From: Catenuloplanes niger
GTDB taxonomy: Bacteria > Actinomycetota > Actinomycetes > Mycobacteriales > Micromonosporaceae
Assembly (NCBI RefSeq): GCF_031458255.1
Contig: NZ_JAVDYC010000001.1
Location: 9,038,501-9,102,500 of the forward strand
Direction of reading: 5' to 3'
DNA: 64,000 nucleotides
Shown: positions 19,301 to 26,047 of the stretch, piece by piece
How positions within the stretch are numbered: the first letter of the stretch is position 1
How the letters are laid out: each line of letters begins with the position of its first letter
Translations under genes and position numbers: made by a program
Notes under the pieces: model-generated
The model's database searches: none
What the model saw: the letters and a program-made list of their open reading frames with translations, nothing else
Told to the model about the DNA's origin: nothing

Positions 19301-21470
19301 CGCCGATGCCGAAGAACCCGGCGTCGAACAGGGCCGGGTCGGCGAGGAAGGCGCCGGACCCGCCACCCGGCCGGCGCGCGTCGTCGGTGACGCTGTCGCG
19401 GCCGGCGACCAGGTTGTCCCAGAACCGCTCCGGGGTGTCCGCGTCCGGGAACCGGCAGGCCATCCCGACGACCGCGATGTCGTCGGGCCGCGGTGCGGCG
19501 GTGTCGTAGGGCCGCGCGGCGGCGGTGCCGTTCCGTTGGTCGGCGACGGTGTCGGCCGGCCGGGTGGTGGCGGGTGGCACGTGGGGGGCCGGGCGTGGCG
19601 GCTCGGGGCGGGACAGGCGGTCGGTCAGGTCGGTGACGGTGGCGCAGTCGCGCAACAGTGCCGGGTCCAGGGTGCGGCCGAGGGCGTCCTCGAGCAGCGC
19701 CAGCACCTCCATGGCCGCCACCGAGCTTCCGCCGATGGCCAGGAACCGGTCGTCCGGGCCGATCCGCTCCTCGGGCAGGCGCAGCACGTGGGCCCAGATC
19801 GCGCGCACCGTCCTCGCCAGGTCGCCGACCACGACCGGGACCGCAGCCGGGGCCCCGGCCTGCGCGGCCGGGATTTCGGGTCGCGCGGCACGGGTTCCGG
19901 TGTGCTCCGCCGGTGTCGGCTCGGTCTCCGGCCGCAGATCGAGGCGGTCCCGCAGTGCCTGCCGGCGCAGTTTGCCGCTGGTGGTGCGGGCGAACGTCCC
20001 GGACGGCACCACCCGCACCTCGACGGCGGCGTACCCGAGCGCCTCCGCGACCCGCGCCCGGACCCGCTCGGCGACCTCCGGCCGGTCCCGGACGGCCGGC
20101 GTGCTCAGGAAGACCACGACCCGTTCCCGCGTCCCGTCGGTGGTGCCGACCACGGCCAGCGGCCCGCTGCCCAGCCCGGGCGTCGCGGCCGCCACCTCCT
20201 CGAGGTCGGCCGCGTGGAAGGTGCGGCCGTGGACGAAGACCACGTCCTTGTGCCGGCCGGTGACACACAGCCGGCCGGCCCGGAGAAACCCGATGTCGCC
20301 GGTACGCAGCCAGCCGTCGACCAGCGTGGCGGCGGTCGCCTCCGGAGCCCGGTGGTAGCCGCGCGTGACGTTCGGCCCGCGCACCTGGACGTGCCCGACG
20401 ATGCTGTCGTCCACCGGCCGGTCCGCGTCGTCGACCACCCGGACCGTACAGCCGGGCACGGGATACCCGACGTCCATCAGCTCGGCCGCCGTGGCGTCGT
20501 CCGGGCCGGCCGGCAGCGCGACCCCGCGCGCGAGCGCCGCCCGGCTCAGCCGCACCGGTACGGCCAGTTCCCCGACCGGTGGGCAGGTCACCGCCACGGT
20601 CGCCTCGGCCAGGCCGTACACCGGTTGCAGGGCCTCCGGGCGCAGCCGGGCGCGGGCCGTACGCTCGGCGAACGTGCGCCACACCGCCGGGGAGATCGGC
20701 TCCGCCCCGACGATCATCAGGCGGACGCTGCTCAGGTCCAGGCCGTCGAGCACGTCCGGGCCCACCCGGCGGTTGGTGAGCGCGAGCGCGAAGTTCGCCG
20801 CGGACAGCACGGTCGCCCGGTGCCGTTCGGCGGTGCGCAGCCACACCGCCGGCCGCTTGGCGAAGGTCATCGGGTCGATCCGCACCTGCTTGCAGCGGCG
20901 GTGCAGCGGCACCAGGTGGGTGCCGATCAACCCCATGTCGTGGAAGTACGGCATCCACGTCAGCACGACGTCCTCGGCGCTCAGCGCGGCGGCCCGCGCG
21001 GCCTGCTCGAGGTTGGCCGCCACGTTGCCGTGGGTGAGCTCGACGCCCTTGGGCGTGCCGGTGCTGCCGGAGGAGAACTGCAGGAACGCCAGGTCGTCGT
21101 CGCGGACCGGGACGGGCGCGGACAGCGGCGCCGCGGCCGGCAGCGGTTCGCCACCGAGACGTGGCGGGTCGCCGAGCAGGGACGCGACCGCGGCGACGCG
21201 ACGGGGTTCCGGCGGCAGCGGCACGGGCACGACGCCGGCGAACACCGCGCCCCAGAACAGCGGCAGGAACTCGGCGTTGTCCTCGACGACCAGCAGCGCC
21301 GGGTCGCCCGGCCGCAGCCCACGCGCGCGCAGGCCACCGGCGACGGCCAGCGCCTCGCGGTAGAGCCCGGCACCGGTGGTGACCCGCTCGTCCCCGGCCC
21401 CGTCGGCGTGCACGATCACCTGGTCCGGCGCCTCGGTGGCGGCCAGTACCAGCACGTCGGTCAGCGTCAT
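10380..21470 (-). CDS. Hybrid FAAL-PKS-NRPS megasynthase with terminal acyl-ACP-reductase-like domain
   Basis: 3,696 residues. FAAL 1-513 (FSSGSTGTPKG, YFHDMGLIG, YGLAEA) activates a fatty acid; ACP 545-620 (Ser583); KS 663-1065 (Cys815, His948, His987 present); AT 1153-1430 (GHSVGE, Ser1247; HAFH at 1344-1347, the malonyl-CoA type); KR 1510-1845 (Ser1763, Tyr1776, Asn1780; cofactor loop GGAGAAG atypical); ACP 1882-1955 (Ser1917); C 1958-2357 (HHAAADG); A 2366-2850 (pocket read by eye as D-A-R-S-V-V-L-I-N-K, no confident substrate); T 2865-2940 (Ser2898); C 2950-3312 (HHLIGDG). Residues 3320-3680 resemble cyanobacterial acyl-ACP reductase (TTGHAVTA, GVGSIGES, LVDDSFPHCFD, Cys3625 in CQLES). 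No thioesterase. Predicted product: N-(3-hydroxyacyl) amino acid derivative, possibly released reductively. Start ATG after AAGG. Confidence 0.93.
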   Translation of the reverse strand: MTLTDVLVLAATEAPDQVIVHADGAGDERVTTGAGLYREALAVAGGLRARGLRPGDPALLVVEDNAEFLPLFWGAVFAGVVPVPLPPEPRRVAAVASLLGDPPRLGGEPLPAAAPLSAPVPVRDDDLAFLQFSSGSTGTPKGVELTHGNVAANLEQAARAAALSAEDVVLTWMPYFHDMGLIGTHLVPLHRRCKQVRIDPMTFAKRPAVWLRTAERHRATVLSAANFALALTNRRVGPDVLDGLDLSSVRLMIVGAEPISPAVWRTFAERTARARLRPEALQPVYGLAEATVAVTCPPVGELAVPVRLSRAALARGVALPAGPDDATAAELMDVGYPVPGCTVRVVDDADRPVDDSIVGHVQVRGPNVTRGYHRAPEATAATLVDGWLRTGDIGFLRAGRLCVTGRHKDVVFVHGRTFHAADLEEVAAATPGLGSGPLAVVGTTDGTRERVVVFLSTPAVRDRPEVAERVRARVAEALGYAAVEVRVVPSGTFARTTSGKLRRQALRDRLDLRPETEPTPAEHTGTRAARPEIPAAQAGAPAAVPVVVGDLARTVRAIWAHVLRLPEERIGPDDRFLAIGGSSVAAMEVLALLEDALGRTLDPALLRDCATVTDLTDRLSRPEPPRPAPHVPPATTRPADTVADQRNGTAAARPYDTAAPRPDDIAVVGMACRFPDADTPERFWDNLVAGRDSVTDDARRPGGGSGAFLADPALFDAGFFGIGDDEARLLDPHARIFLELAHEALERAGYAGPRRHAHRVGVFVAVGESGYPALIERSGATGAHALTGTLRNLAGARVAHLLDLRGPAIAIDTACSSALVALHTARRALAAGDCDVAVVGGVNLNLTETGERLLGEAHALSPSGRCRAFAADADGFVPGEGGAALVLTRWGHDPGDRVLAVVRGTAVNNDGRSLSLMAPNPLRQREVIAAAYRDSGVDPADVSYVEAHGTGTAIGDSTEARSLAFAFPPLPDGRPRLVGSVKTNVGHLLNSAGLPGLVKVILSLRHREVPPSLHHDRPSPRFDLAGAGFEVVTKRRPWTGPAVAGVNGFGFGGTNAHVILAAAPPDRPVPRSRPAGPHLLTLSARSEAALRAAAGELAAHLRAHPELDEADVCATASTARDDGPYRVAIVADGDLAGRLAGAPPSTSVTRTPRVAFLFGGQGTQRPGQGAALYAEAPVFRETLDELSAAAGPVAGRTLVQWCTDASVPAAELARTEITQPLVVAFAVAQAAQLRAYGVTPDAVAGHSVGEFAAAVTAGILTGADAVRLAAERGRLTAALAGPGAMAAVAAGADAVAGVLGDRVVVAAENAAGRVVLAGPVADLDRALALLAARGVAARRLAVSHAFHSPAMRAVAGRLAGLHPDAAPARIPLVSTVTGEWGADYDGAYLAAAAVRPVRFATAVDRLRAAGHDTFVEIGASAALAPLLRPASVRPAGTGAATLLATAGQLWQHGATLDRSLLDAGSARVDLPTYPFQRRRFWVSDATAPVLATPHWAVAPAPAGRRPAGVVTVVRATGAADEALPALAAAPEAGHLLVVTEDVHVTGVGTERPDPAQAVWAGLAMALADERKRLGVRLVDLRSADGADARRAAVELEAGDPPAPGAVEVVAWRDGRRLIRTFTPAAGVRPVDPPADGSYLIVGGAGAAGAAVARHLARRGRPRLLLAGRSPAPDALLDELRGLGASVEYRTADVSVAADVAALVDGWALDVVVHAAGVVRPGSLRAKTRSDVAAVLAAKVRGIQVLTAAVRDRRPLIVALSSVSSVLPGRAGALGDYAAGNAYLDAFAAAARAAGDRFVAVNLPALDGGLAAGRLRAEDGLPLDAVPEILWAAAGVGAAQVLVGTSPPTGRAAAGPANRPAPAPTPTPTPTPTSVAGAPPVDHDRVVAIVRELLAEPLGRAPETIGPDEPFLALGLDSLTAVDLVKQLESRLGRTLSTTLLFEHRTLDELARHLAGGAAFPLSPVQRAFRTTGLLHPRVPAYAYVRRTLTGPVEPDRFGHALAALERRHPMLRMRLGPDGQHITAPGEGVPAWFTVTTLDTPLEAVESALRNRTFDLTREAPVRAVLAVDGPDRAHLLIVAHHAAADGYSLAILGDELGALAAGAVLPPPPAAGFAEHEAARAEPSADDLAYWRATLAAYPGLGLPFDGDPAAAPVPPYALHQVSVSAELTARLSAQARAAGVTLFHLLLAGYVRCLSRWSGQTRVPVAVARAGRTARLPGVDRIVGPFADTLPVLAEVRPGEPVAELAGRLRDAWLRSEQHGSVSTVDLAGMLAVGGAGPRTAGPASFSFARFPGAGGSGSDAVATVAGSASAATRLSLVCFEAHGTLHFSWNYPAALFEARTVARLAAEHLASLGEDQPAAPAAGPAVAERIRQQCRRAPAATAVLTDGVPLSYAELDAASDRLAARLATYGDRRIGLLTGPGAQTVVGLLAILKAGAAWVPLDASHPPARLTGQLRRAGARLVVHDDAHAAVLTGCTLIGTADGVDAAPPAVTTGPDDDAYVIFTSGSTGRPKGVVVSHRAMTNYLDWAVATFGYRAGDRLAQTASICFDASVRQLLAPLLVGATVVAWDRDTVRDPDLLLSRVERDRITVWSSVPTLWERLLGAAEQRPRRPDLTSLRWVHVGGEELSAAHVRRWFDLAGPGRPVANLYGPTETTINATCHVVRERPDDDAVQLPIGRPVGGAVVEVLGPDGAVCPPGEVGEIYIGGLGVAAGYLDDAEQTAAAFLDRDGTRWYRSGDRGVRDGFGVLWFRGRVDDQIKLHGHRIEPGEVEAVLRGHPGVDGAVVRLDGGRLVAWVRARGAVPPTGAELRAHLERLVPPYLVPARVEVTGSLPLTTTGKVDRAALTTTGDADSVPAPHEEPRTDTERLVARVWAARLGVSRVGRDDDYFALGGDSIGALDLFADLAPHRPVLPRPTVIYRHRTVAALAAAIDAAEQGPAPAPTAGGDFPLSPAQRGFLLADVAGAAVTWLATPRLHGPLDRDRFQRAVDELVARHAMLRTVFRPDARPPVQYELTGTPRLTVGYDATPGPLDDEVAAERAHRFDPAHWPLVRIRLLRTGPEEHVLMLHAHHLIGDGYSMALLTRELLAAYDGHALPPLASTFRDYVTLHDGLTPAAVRNDHGAFGPLVTTGFTLDEEAVARLRAAASHAGVTPFVPVLAAFHRALAEETGEPDPTVGVAVTGRDHALPDLGRIFGPCATAVAVHSAGDDLGRLAAEVADARTRTFTAPHGWRFFLTYLDFDGLGTPSGRTLRLSWVDEDADLGVPPGTEVLLAVRPAGGRLRCTLRGRAGADRLARLAATLESRLRPAAAPRPRSGARHLEAALVGYLPAPADLLALAPDAVRRALPGLDRESLRAAVFPGGRPRLLETVTTALGRSGFVCLPRFADELTAPGLAEDSAAAVDLAASLGAHSVSLAGMIPARTGYGAAVTPLVRSAARITTGHAVTAASVVLTTLAAVAHRGRPLSGSVLAVLGVGSIGESSLRLLLSRAGTAPAGLVLCDLPAAAGRLGALAAALRADGYPGPVEIRTDGPDPVYAADVIMAATSGGPRTLDVDRLRPGTVLVDDSFPHCFDTARALTRMRRQRDVLIVGGGLLDVGATTREPAPGLPADVRPAAIGVASCQLESLLHAAGPHLPAVSGPVDARLATAYWDALVAAGVGPAPLHLLDQLVAHPGDAADPPGGAPAPGPTGHR

Positions 21471-21503
21471 GATCGAACCTTAGGCCGTGGTCGCCCGCCC
21501 GGG

Positions 21504-21524
21504 CATCGGCATGATTGACCGATG
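21504..21524. promoter_or_regulatory. Inverted repeat upstream of the megasynthase
   Basis: CATCGG and CCGATG separated by 9 bp, 34 nt before the megasynthase ATG. A possible operator; no clear -35/-10 pair was found. The rest of 21471-21765 shows no gene. Confidence 0.25.
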
Positions 21525-21765
21525 TGCACCCACGTGCCCGGGCGGGTCGTGCGAATCCATCCACGACGGTCCGCACCGGGCCGCCAGGGCTGAGCCCGGT
21601 CGGCGTTCCCCACGGCACGCCGAAGGATGACGTCGGGATCGACCGGGGGCGGGACGGCGACACGGTCGCACCGGCTGCCCGAACGCGGGCCGCGCAGCCG
21701 CCGCCCGGCGCACGCAGGGGCGCCGTGGACCGGCAGCGCCACGACTGCTCCGGCACCGCCCGCTG

Positions 21766-22083
21766 TCAGTCCTCGGCGTGCGGCCAGCCGATCACGCGCT
21801 CGGCGGTGACGCCCCGGAGCGTGGCGCCCTCCCAGTGGGCGCCGGTGACGTCGGTGCGGCCGTACTGCGGATCGTGGGTTCGCACGTAACCGAACCTGGC
21901 GTAGGACAGGTCCGTGTCCCGCAGGTCGCCGTCCCGCAGGTCGCAGCCGGCGAACCCGGCCCCGCGCAGGGACGCGCCCCGCAGATCCGCGCCGCGGAAG
22001 TCGCAGAACATGAAGTGGTGGCCGTCCAGCGTCCGGTGGCGCAGATCCTGGCCGGCACAGGAGCGCCGGGACACGAGATTCAC
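21766..22083 (-). CDS. Pentapeptide-repeat protein
   Basis: 105 residues. From about residue 12 to 65 the sequence follows the A(D/N)LXX pentapeptide pattern (DLRHRTLDGHHFMFCDFRGADLRGASLRGAGFAGCDLRDGDLRDTDL), which folds as a right-handed quadrilateral beta helix. GTG start after GGGGC. Some pentapeptide proteins protect DNA gyrase from inhibitors (Qnr, MfpA); this one is shorter than MfpA (about 180 residues), so that role is not supported. It lies upstream of the megasynthase on the same strand, separated by 295 nt. Confidence 0.8.
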   Translation of the reverse strand: MNLVSRRSCAGQDLRHRTLDGHHFMFCDFRGADLRGASLRGAGFAGCDLRDGDLRDTDLSYARFGYVRTHDPQYGRTDVTGAHWEGATLRGVTAERVIGWPHAED

Positions 22084-22144
22084 TGCCCCACCGTACGGTC
22101 CGGGGCGGGCCGGGCGGAACGCGATTATCCCGGCCCGCCCCCGC

Positions 22145-22639
22145 TCAGGGTTCCAGCGGGCGCCGGGAACCGGAATCGAGCGCCTCCCGCGCCCGCGCGA
22201 TGCCGGCGCGGATCATCGATCCGTAGTCGTCGTCGGGCAGTGCCGCCAGGTCGGTGGCCGCCGCCGACAGGTGGACGCGCGCCTCGGCCGGTTCGCCCGC
22301 ACGCCGGTACGCGTCGGCGAGGTTCAGGTGCAGCGACGGCAGGAACGCCCGCACCCGGAGGGAGTCGTGGAAGTGGCGCGCACGCTCGTCGTCGAGGTCC
22401 GTCACCGCGGCGAGCGCCCGCCGGTCCCACGTCAGCTCGTCCGCGACGGTGTCCTGGAGGTCGGCGAGGTAGTGCGCGATGCTGCACCGGTGCAGCGCGT
22501 CACCGTGCTCGCCGACGGCGTCCCACAGCCGGGTGAGGGACTCCCTCGCCCCGGCCCGGTCGCCGGACCGGCCCCGCTCGACGGCGGCGCCGATGGCCGC
22601 CATGACGTCGTCCGACGCGATGCTCGTCGATTCTGACAC
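22145..22639 (-). CDS. TPR-like helical repeat protein
   Basis: 164 residues, almost wholly alpha-helical, with two tetratricopeptide-like units (LHRCSIAHYLADLQ... and SLHLNLADAYRRAGEPAEARVHLSAA). GTG start at 22639 after GGAGGACC. Such small TPR proteins occur widely in actinomycetes, without known function. The stop lies 61 nt before the pentapeptide gene, so the two may be co-transcribed. Confidence 0.7.
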   Translation of the reverse strand: MSESTSIASDDVMAAIGAAVERGRSGDRAGARESLTRLWDAVGEHGDALHRCSIAHYLADLQDTVADELTWDRRALAAVTDLDDERARHFHDSLRVRAFLPSLHLNLADAYRRAGEPAEARVHLSAAATDLAALPDDDYGSMIRAGIARAREALDSGSRRPLEP

Positions 22640-22820
22640 CGTGGTCCTCCCCGCTGTGTGCCGGCGCGCCGTGCCGGGCCGGCCCCGCGAAACAGGCTGG
22701 TGCCTCGACCCGGTCGAGGGTCAAGACCGGCCGGTACCCCGCGTCGGCGCGGGCGGACAGCGGCGGTGCCACCGTCCGGCGGCACGACGATCGACGGTCC
22801 GGTGCGGCGGTCGCCCGTGC

Positions 22821-23056
22821 GAGCCGGGCGACCCGAAGTCCACCGCCCCGGCCGTCATCGCCGCCGGTGACCCGCCGTCGGCGGTCGCCGCCACCGGTTT
22901 CACCACCGCCCACGTGTCCGCGGTCTGGCGTGCGCTGCTGGCCGCGCCGCTGATCAGCGCCGCGCCGCAGACGGCCGGCGGGTCACCACGGCGACCGCCG
23001 CGGTGGCGGTCGCCGGCGGTGTGCCGGCCGGGGCGATGCTGACGCCGGTCGGCTGA
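22821..23056 (+). pseudogene. Possible frameshifted gene fragment
   Basis: One frame reads AVIAAGDPPSAVAATGFTTA and continues to about 22975 (HVSAVWRALLAAPLISAAPQ); a second frame then continues in similar alanine/valine-rich style (RVTTATAAVAVAGGVPAGAM) to a TGA at 23054. Joining the two needs a single 1-nt shift. No start codon or ribosome-binding site is evident and the family is not recognisable, so this could also be chance in high-GC DNA. Confidence 0.25.
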
Positions 23057-23080
23057 CGCCGGTCGGCTGACGCCGGTCGG
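23040..23080. repeat. 14-bp tandem repeat, three units
   Basis: TGACGCCGGTCGGC occurs at 23040-23053 and 23054-23067, with 13 of its 14 bases at 23068-23080. It directly abuts the stop codon of the DUF4132 gene and multiplies the stop codon of the presumed fragment on the other strand. Confidence 0.8.
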
Positions 23081-25489
23081 TCAGCCGGCCGTGCGGGCGG
23101 CGATCTGCGCCAGGATCGACGGATCGGTGATGTGCTCGTCGTCGGCCAGCAGCAGGATCTTGGAGATGATCACGCCGGTCGTCGCGTCCTCGTCGGCGAA
23201 CGGCAGGAACAGGCGCTCGTGCGGTGACTCGCCCCACCCGGCCGGCACCACGCACAGGTAACCGCCCGGCTCCAGGTGGATCGACCCGCTGCCCAGGTGC
23301 ACGACGTAGGTCGCGCGCGAGCCGGCCACCCGCGCGTGCCGTTCCGCGACCGTGACCCGCTCCAGCCCCAGCGCCGCGACCAGCGATCGGACCAGCGCGA
23401 CGCGGGACTCCACCACCGGCGCGGAATGGTACGGCGTACCGGACGCGACCGAGACGATCAGGTCGACGTCGCGCATCACCTCGGAGAACACGATCGGCGG
23501 CACGTCCTCCAGGGCCACCGCGGGCCCGCCGCCCACCGGCTGGAACGAGATGTGCCGCAGCGTCACGTCCGCCATGCCCCAGTAGCCGTGCAGCTCGGCG
23601 TGCAGCTCCGCGACGAACGGGCCGGCGGCGCGGGTGGCCTGCGCGTCCGCGTACTCGCCGTGGGTGCGCCACCCGCGCTCGGACAGCAACGCGGCGGCGC
23701 GGGCGCCCTGCACCACGTGCCCGGCGAACCGGTGCGACGCGGTCCCGGACTCCCGTTCGGCCGGCGTCAGCGGGTACAGCTCGCGGAACACCTGCTTGAC
23801 CGGTTGCCGCAGCCGCCGCCGGACCAGCTCCTGCTGCCAGTGCGACAGCCGGCCGTCCGCCAGCAGATCGGCCGGGTGCACGGCGGTCAGCGGCCCGGCC
23901 GGGTCGACCTGCGGCACCAGCCCGACCGCACCGGACGCGTCCCGCCACAGCAGGCCGGGCAGCATCGCGGCCGCGGACGGCAGCCGGGACAGCAGCGCCC
24001 ACTCGCCCGGCGTGAGCGTGCCGCCGGTGGCGACCAGACGCTCGATCAGCGAGACCCGCATGCGCCGGGACTGGTCGCGCAGCACGTCGACGGTGCGGCG
24101 AGCCTCCGCGTAGGACGGGTCCTTGCGCACCGCCGCCGGCACCGACCTCAGTGCCTTGCCGGCCTTCGTGACCGCGATGCCGTCCGCGGAGGCCACCAGC
24201 CGGTACGGCGGCACGTCCCACCCGGTCCGCATGCCGGTGGCGATCCGCGCCTCGCACTCCCACTCGAACCTGGCCGGGTCCGCGCCCACGACCTGCGCCA
24301 GGTGCGCGATCGCGACCCGGACCGCCGCCGCGTGACTGTGCCTCCGGTTCGGGCCGAGACCCGGCCCGCGCTTCGCCACCGCCTGCAACGCCAGGTAGCG
24401 GTCCAGCGCCGTCTCACCGTCCGCGAGCGGCAGCAGGCCGAACGCGGCGATGCCGTCCAGCGCGTTGTTGCGCACGCGCTTCTCCACGGCCGCGCGATTG
24501 AGCCCGAGCGCGGCCGAGACCGGCTCGCTCGGCGCCAGCTCCAGCAGCGGCCGCGACCACGGGCCGTCGGCGGCCAGGATCGCCGCCCGGTCGTGCGGCT
24601 CGGGATGCTCCGGCCGTGGCGCGTCGATGATCGCCAGCAGCGGCGCGGCCGGGCCCAACCCGAGCGACTCCAGCAGCACCGCCGCGTCCCCGGCCGCCCG
24701 GCGCAGCGTGAAGACCTGCCGGCGGACCGCCGGCGACTGCGCGGTGAGGAACGCGACGAGCTCGTCCGGCGGCACGGCGGCGGCGCCGAGATAGGCCGCC
24801 AACCGCGGGTCGGTGCAGGTCAGCGCCGCCTCGACGAACCGCAGCCCGCGCGGGACCAGCCCTGACGGCAGCGCGTCGAGGCGCAGCCCGTCGCGGACGC
24901 CACGCCAGGTGAGCTCGTCGTAGACGTCGTGCACCGCGGCGCGGCAGCCGGCCGGCCCCAGCGACCGGCCGAGGTGACGGTCGACGTCCAGCGCCGCCTC
25001 GATGATCGAGGGAGTCAGCTCACCGCGGTCGTGCAGCGCGTCCAGCATCGCCACCGTGCCGTCCGGTCCGAGCCGGCCGACCCGCGAGGTCGCCATCAGG
25101 CGCAGCAGCCGGGAGTCGCCGGACGCGAGCGCGTGCGGGACGAACACGTCCCGTCGCCGCCGGTCCAGGGACTGCTCCGGCGGCGACGGCATCAGCGCGA
25201 CCAGGCGCTCCTCCCGTGCCGCGGTCGGCCACGGGGTGTCCAGCACGTCGGCCAGACCGGCGTCGGCGGGCAGCGGGAAGTGCCGGTCGAAGGCCGCGTC
25301 GATCGTCGCGCCCGCGATCAGGTGCAGCCGGTGCCGGTCGTGGAGCCCCAGCTCGCGACGGACCCGCTCGGCGAACGCGGCCAGCCCGTCGCGGTCCAGC
25401 CGTGCCGCCTCCTCGCCGTAGGCCTCGAAGAGGTCGAGGTCGGGCGGGCGGTGCCCGATCAGGTGCGGCGCCCAGCGCAGCTCCGCCAT
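23081..25489 (-). CDS. DUF4132 (MolR-like) protein
   Basis: 802 residues, soluble and Arg/Leu-rich with many helices. The C-terminal half has the DUF4132 pattern: WQQELVRRRLRQPVKQVFRELYPLT, FAGHVVQGARAAALLSERGW and ALEDVPPIVFSEVMRDVDLIVSVAS, followed by a region carrying WGESPHERLFLP. The family includes E. coli MolR; its biochemical role is not established. The ATG sits 2 nt after the stop of the small partner gene, so the pair forms an operon. A second DUF4132 gene lies at 40200-43031. Confidence 0.8.
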   Translation of the reverse strand: MAELRWAPHLIGHRPPDLDLFEAYGEEAARLDRDGLAAFAERVRRELGLHDRHRLHLIAGATIDAAFDRHFPLPADAGLADVLDTPWPTAAREERLVALMPSPPEQSLDRRRRDVFVPHALASGDSRLLRLMATSRVGRLGPDGTVAMLDALHDRGELTPSIIEAALDVDRHLGRSLGPAGCRAAVHDVYDELTWRGVRDGLRLDALPSGLVPRGLRFVEAALTCTDPRLAAYLGAAAVPPDELVAFLTAQSPAVRRQVFTLRRAAGDAAVLLESLGLGPAAPLLAIIDAPRPEHPEPHDRAAILAADGPWSRPLLELAPSEPVSAALGLNRAAVEKRVRNNALDGIAAFGLLPLADGETALDRYLALQAVAKRGPGLGPNRRHSHAAAVRVAIAHLAQVVGADPARFEWECEARIATGMRTGWDVPPYRLVASADGIAVTKAGKALRSVPAAVRKDPSYAEARRTVDVLRDQSRRMRVSLIERLVATGGTLTPGEWALLSRLPSAAAMLPGLLWRDASGAVGLVPQVDPAGPLTAVHPADLLADGRLSHWQQELVRRRLRQPVKQVFRELYPLTPAERESGTASHRFAGHVVQGARAAALLSERGWRTHGEYADAQATRAAGPFVAELHAELHGYWGMADVTLRHISFQPVGGGPAVALEDVPPIVFSEVMRDVDLIVSVASGTPYHSAPVVESRVALVRSLVAALGLERVTVAERHARVAGSRATYVVHLGSGSIHLEPGGYLCVVPAGWGESPHERLFLPFADEDATTGVIISKILLLADDEHITDPSILAQIAARTAG

Positions 25490-25491
25490 CG

Positions 25492-25863
25492 TCAGCCTCC
25501 GGCCAGCGGCACCAGCCGCAGGAACACGACCGGCTCGCCGGCCCGCACCGTGACGGTCTCGTCGAGGCTCTCCGCGGCCCGTTCGCCGCAGAACACCACG
25601 AACCCGCGCCGCTCGAACGCACGCAGCGCCCGCTCGACCTCGGTGTCCGGGTCGGCCGCGGCCGTGGCCGGCGGCCGGACCGCCCCGGCCGCGGCCATCG
25701 CCGCGATCTCGGCGGGCGTGGCGAACTGCCGGTGCACCGCGGCCCGGTCGCGCGCCACCTGCTCCCGGACCGCGTGCGCGATCAGCTCACGGACGGTCAC
25801 CCGCTCCTCGGCCACCTCGATGAACACCGTCGCCAGGCCCTTGGCCCGCACCTCCACCCGCAT
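25492..25863 (-). CDS. Small protein co-transcribed with DUF4132 gene
   Basis: 123 residues: a beta-strand start (MRVEVRAKGLATVFIEVAEER), a helical middle (TVRELIAHAVREQVARDRAAVHRQFATP) and a strand-rich end (VTVRAGEPVVFLRLVPLAGG). ATG at 25863 chosen because the frame becomes coherent there. It ends 2 nt before the DUF4132 start, suggesting coupled translation and a functional link. I do not recognise the family. Confidence 0.7.
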   Translation of the reverse strand: MRVEVRAKGLATVFIEVAEERVTVRELIAHAVREQVARDRAAVHRQFATPAEIAAMAAAGAVRPPATAAADPDTEVERALRAFERRGFVVFCGERAAESLDETVTVRAGEPVVFLRLVPLAGG

Positions 25864-26047
25864 GGCCGACACCCTAGCCACGGGGTACGACAACCCGCGG
25901 ACCACCGACGCGCAGCCGGGCGGCGGCATCACCGGGTCCCGGCCGACGCGGGCAGCGCGGGCCGGCCCGGTGCCGCTGGTCCACGGGCAGCCGAGGTCGC
26001 GGCCGGTGCGGCCCGGCCGGGCCCGGCCGATCGGGCCCGGTGCTCGC

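Larger units (their letters stand above)
22640..23080. other. 441-bp gap: probable decayed coding remnant
   Basis: No intact gene. The left half (22640-22820) shows nothing recognisable. The right half holds a plus-strand stretch with coding character broken by a frameshift (see 22821-23056) and ends in a 14-bp tandem repeat abutting the stop of the DUF4132 gene. Confidence 0.5.

Noticed and set aside
10752-21518. Two very long plus-strand open frames (1,633 and 1,897 codons) opposite the megasynthase
   Set aside because: Composition is Arg/Gly/Gln-rich without domains; they mirror the minus-strand coding frame, a usual effect of high third-position GC.
21766-22083. Pentapeptide protein as a gyrase-protecting immunity factor for the megasynthase product
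   Set aside because: Much shorter than MfpA/Qnr, and nothing about the predicted product suggests gyrase inhibition.
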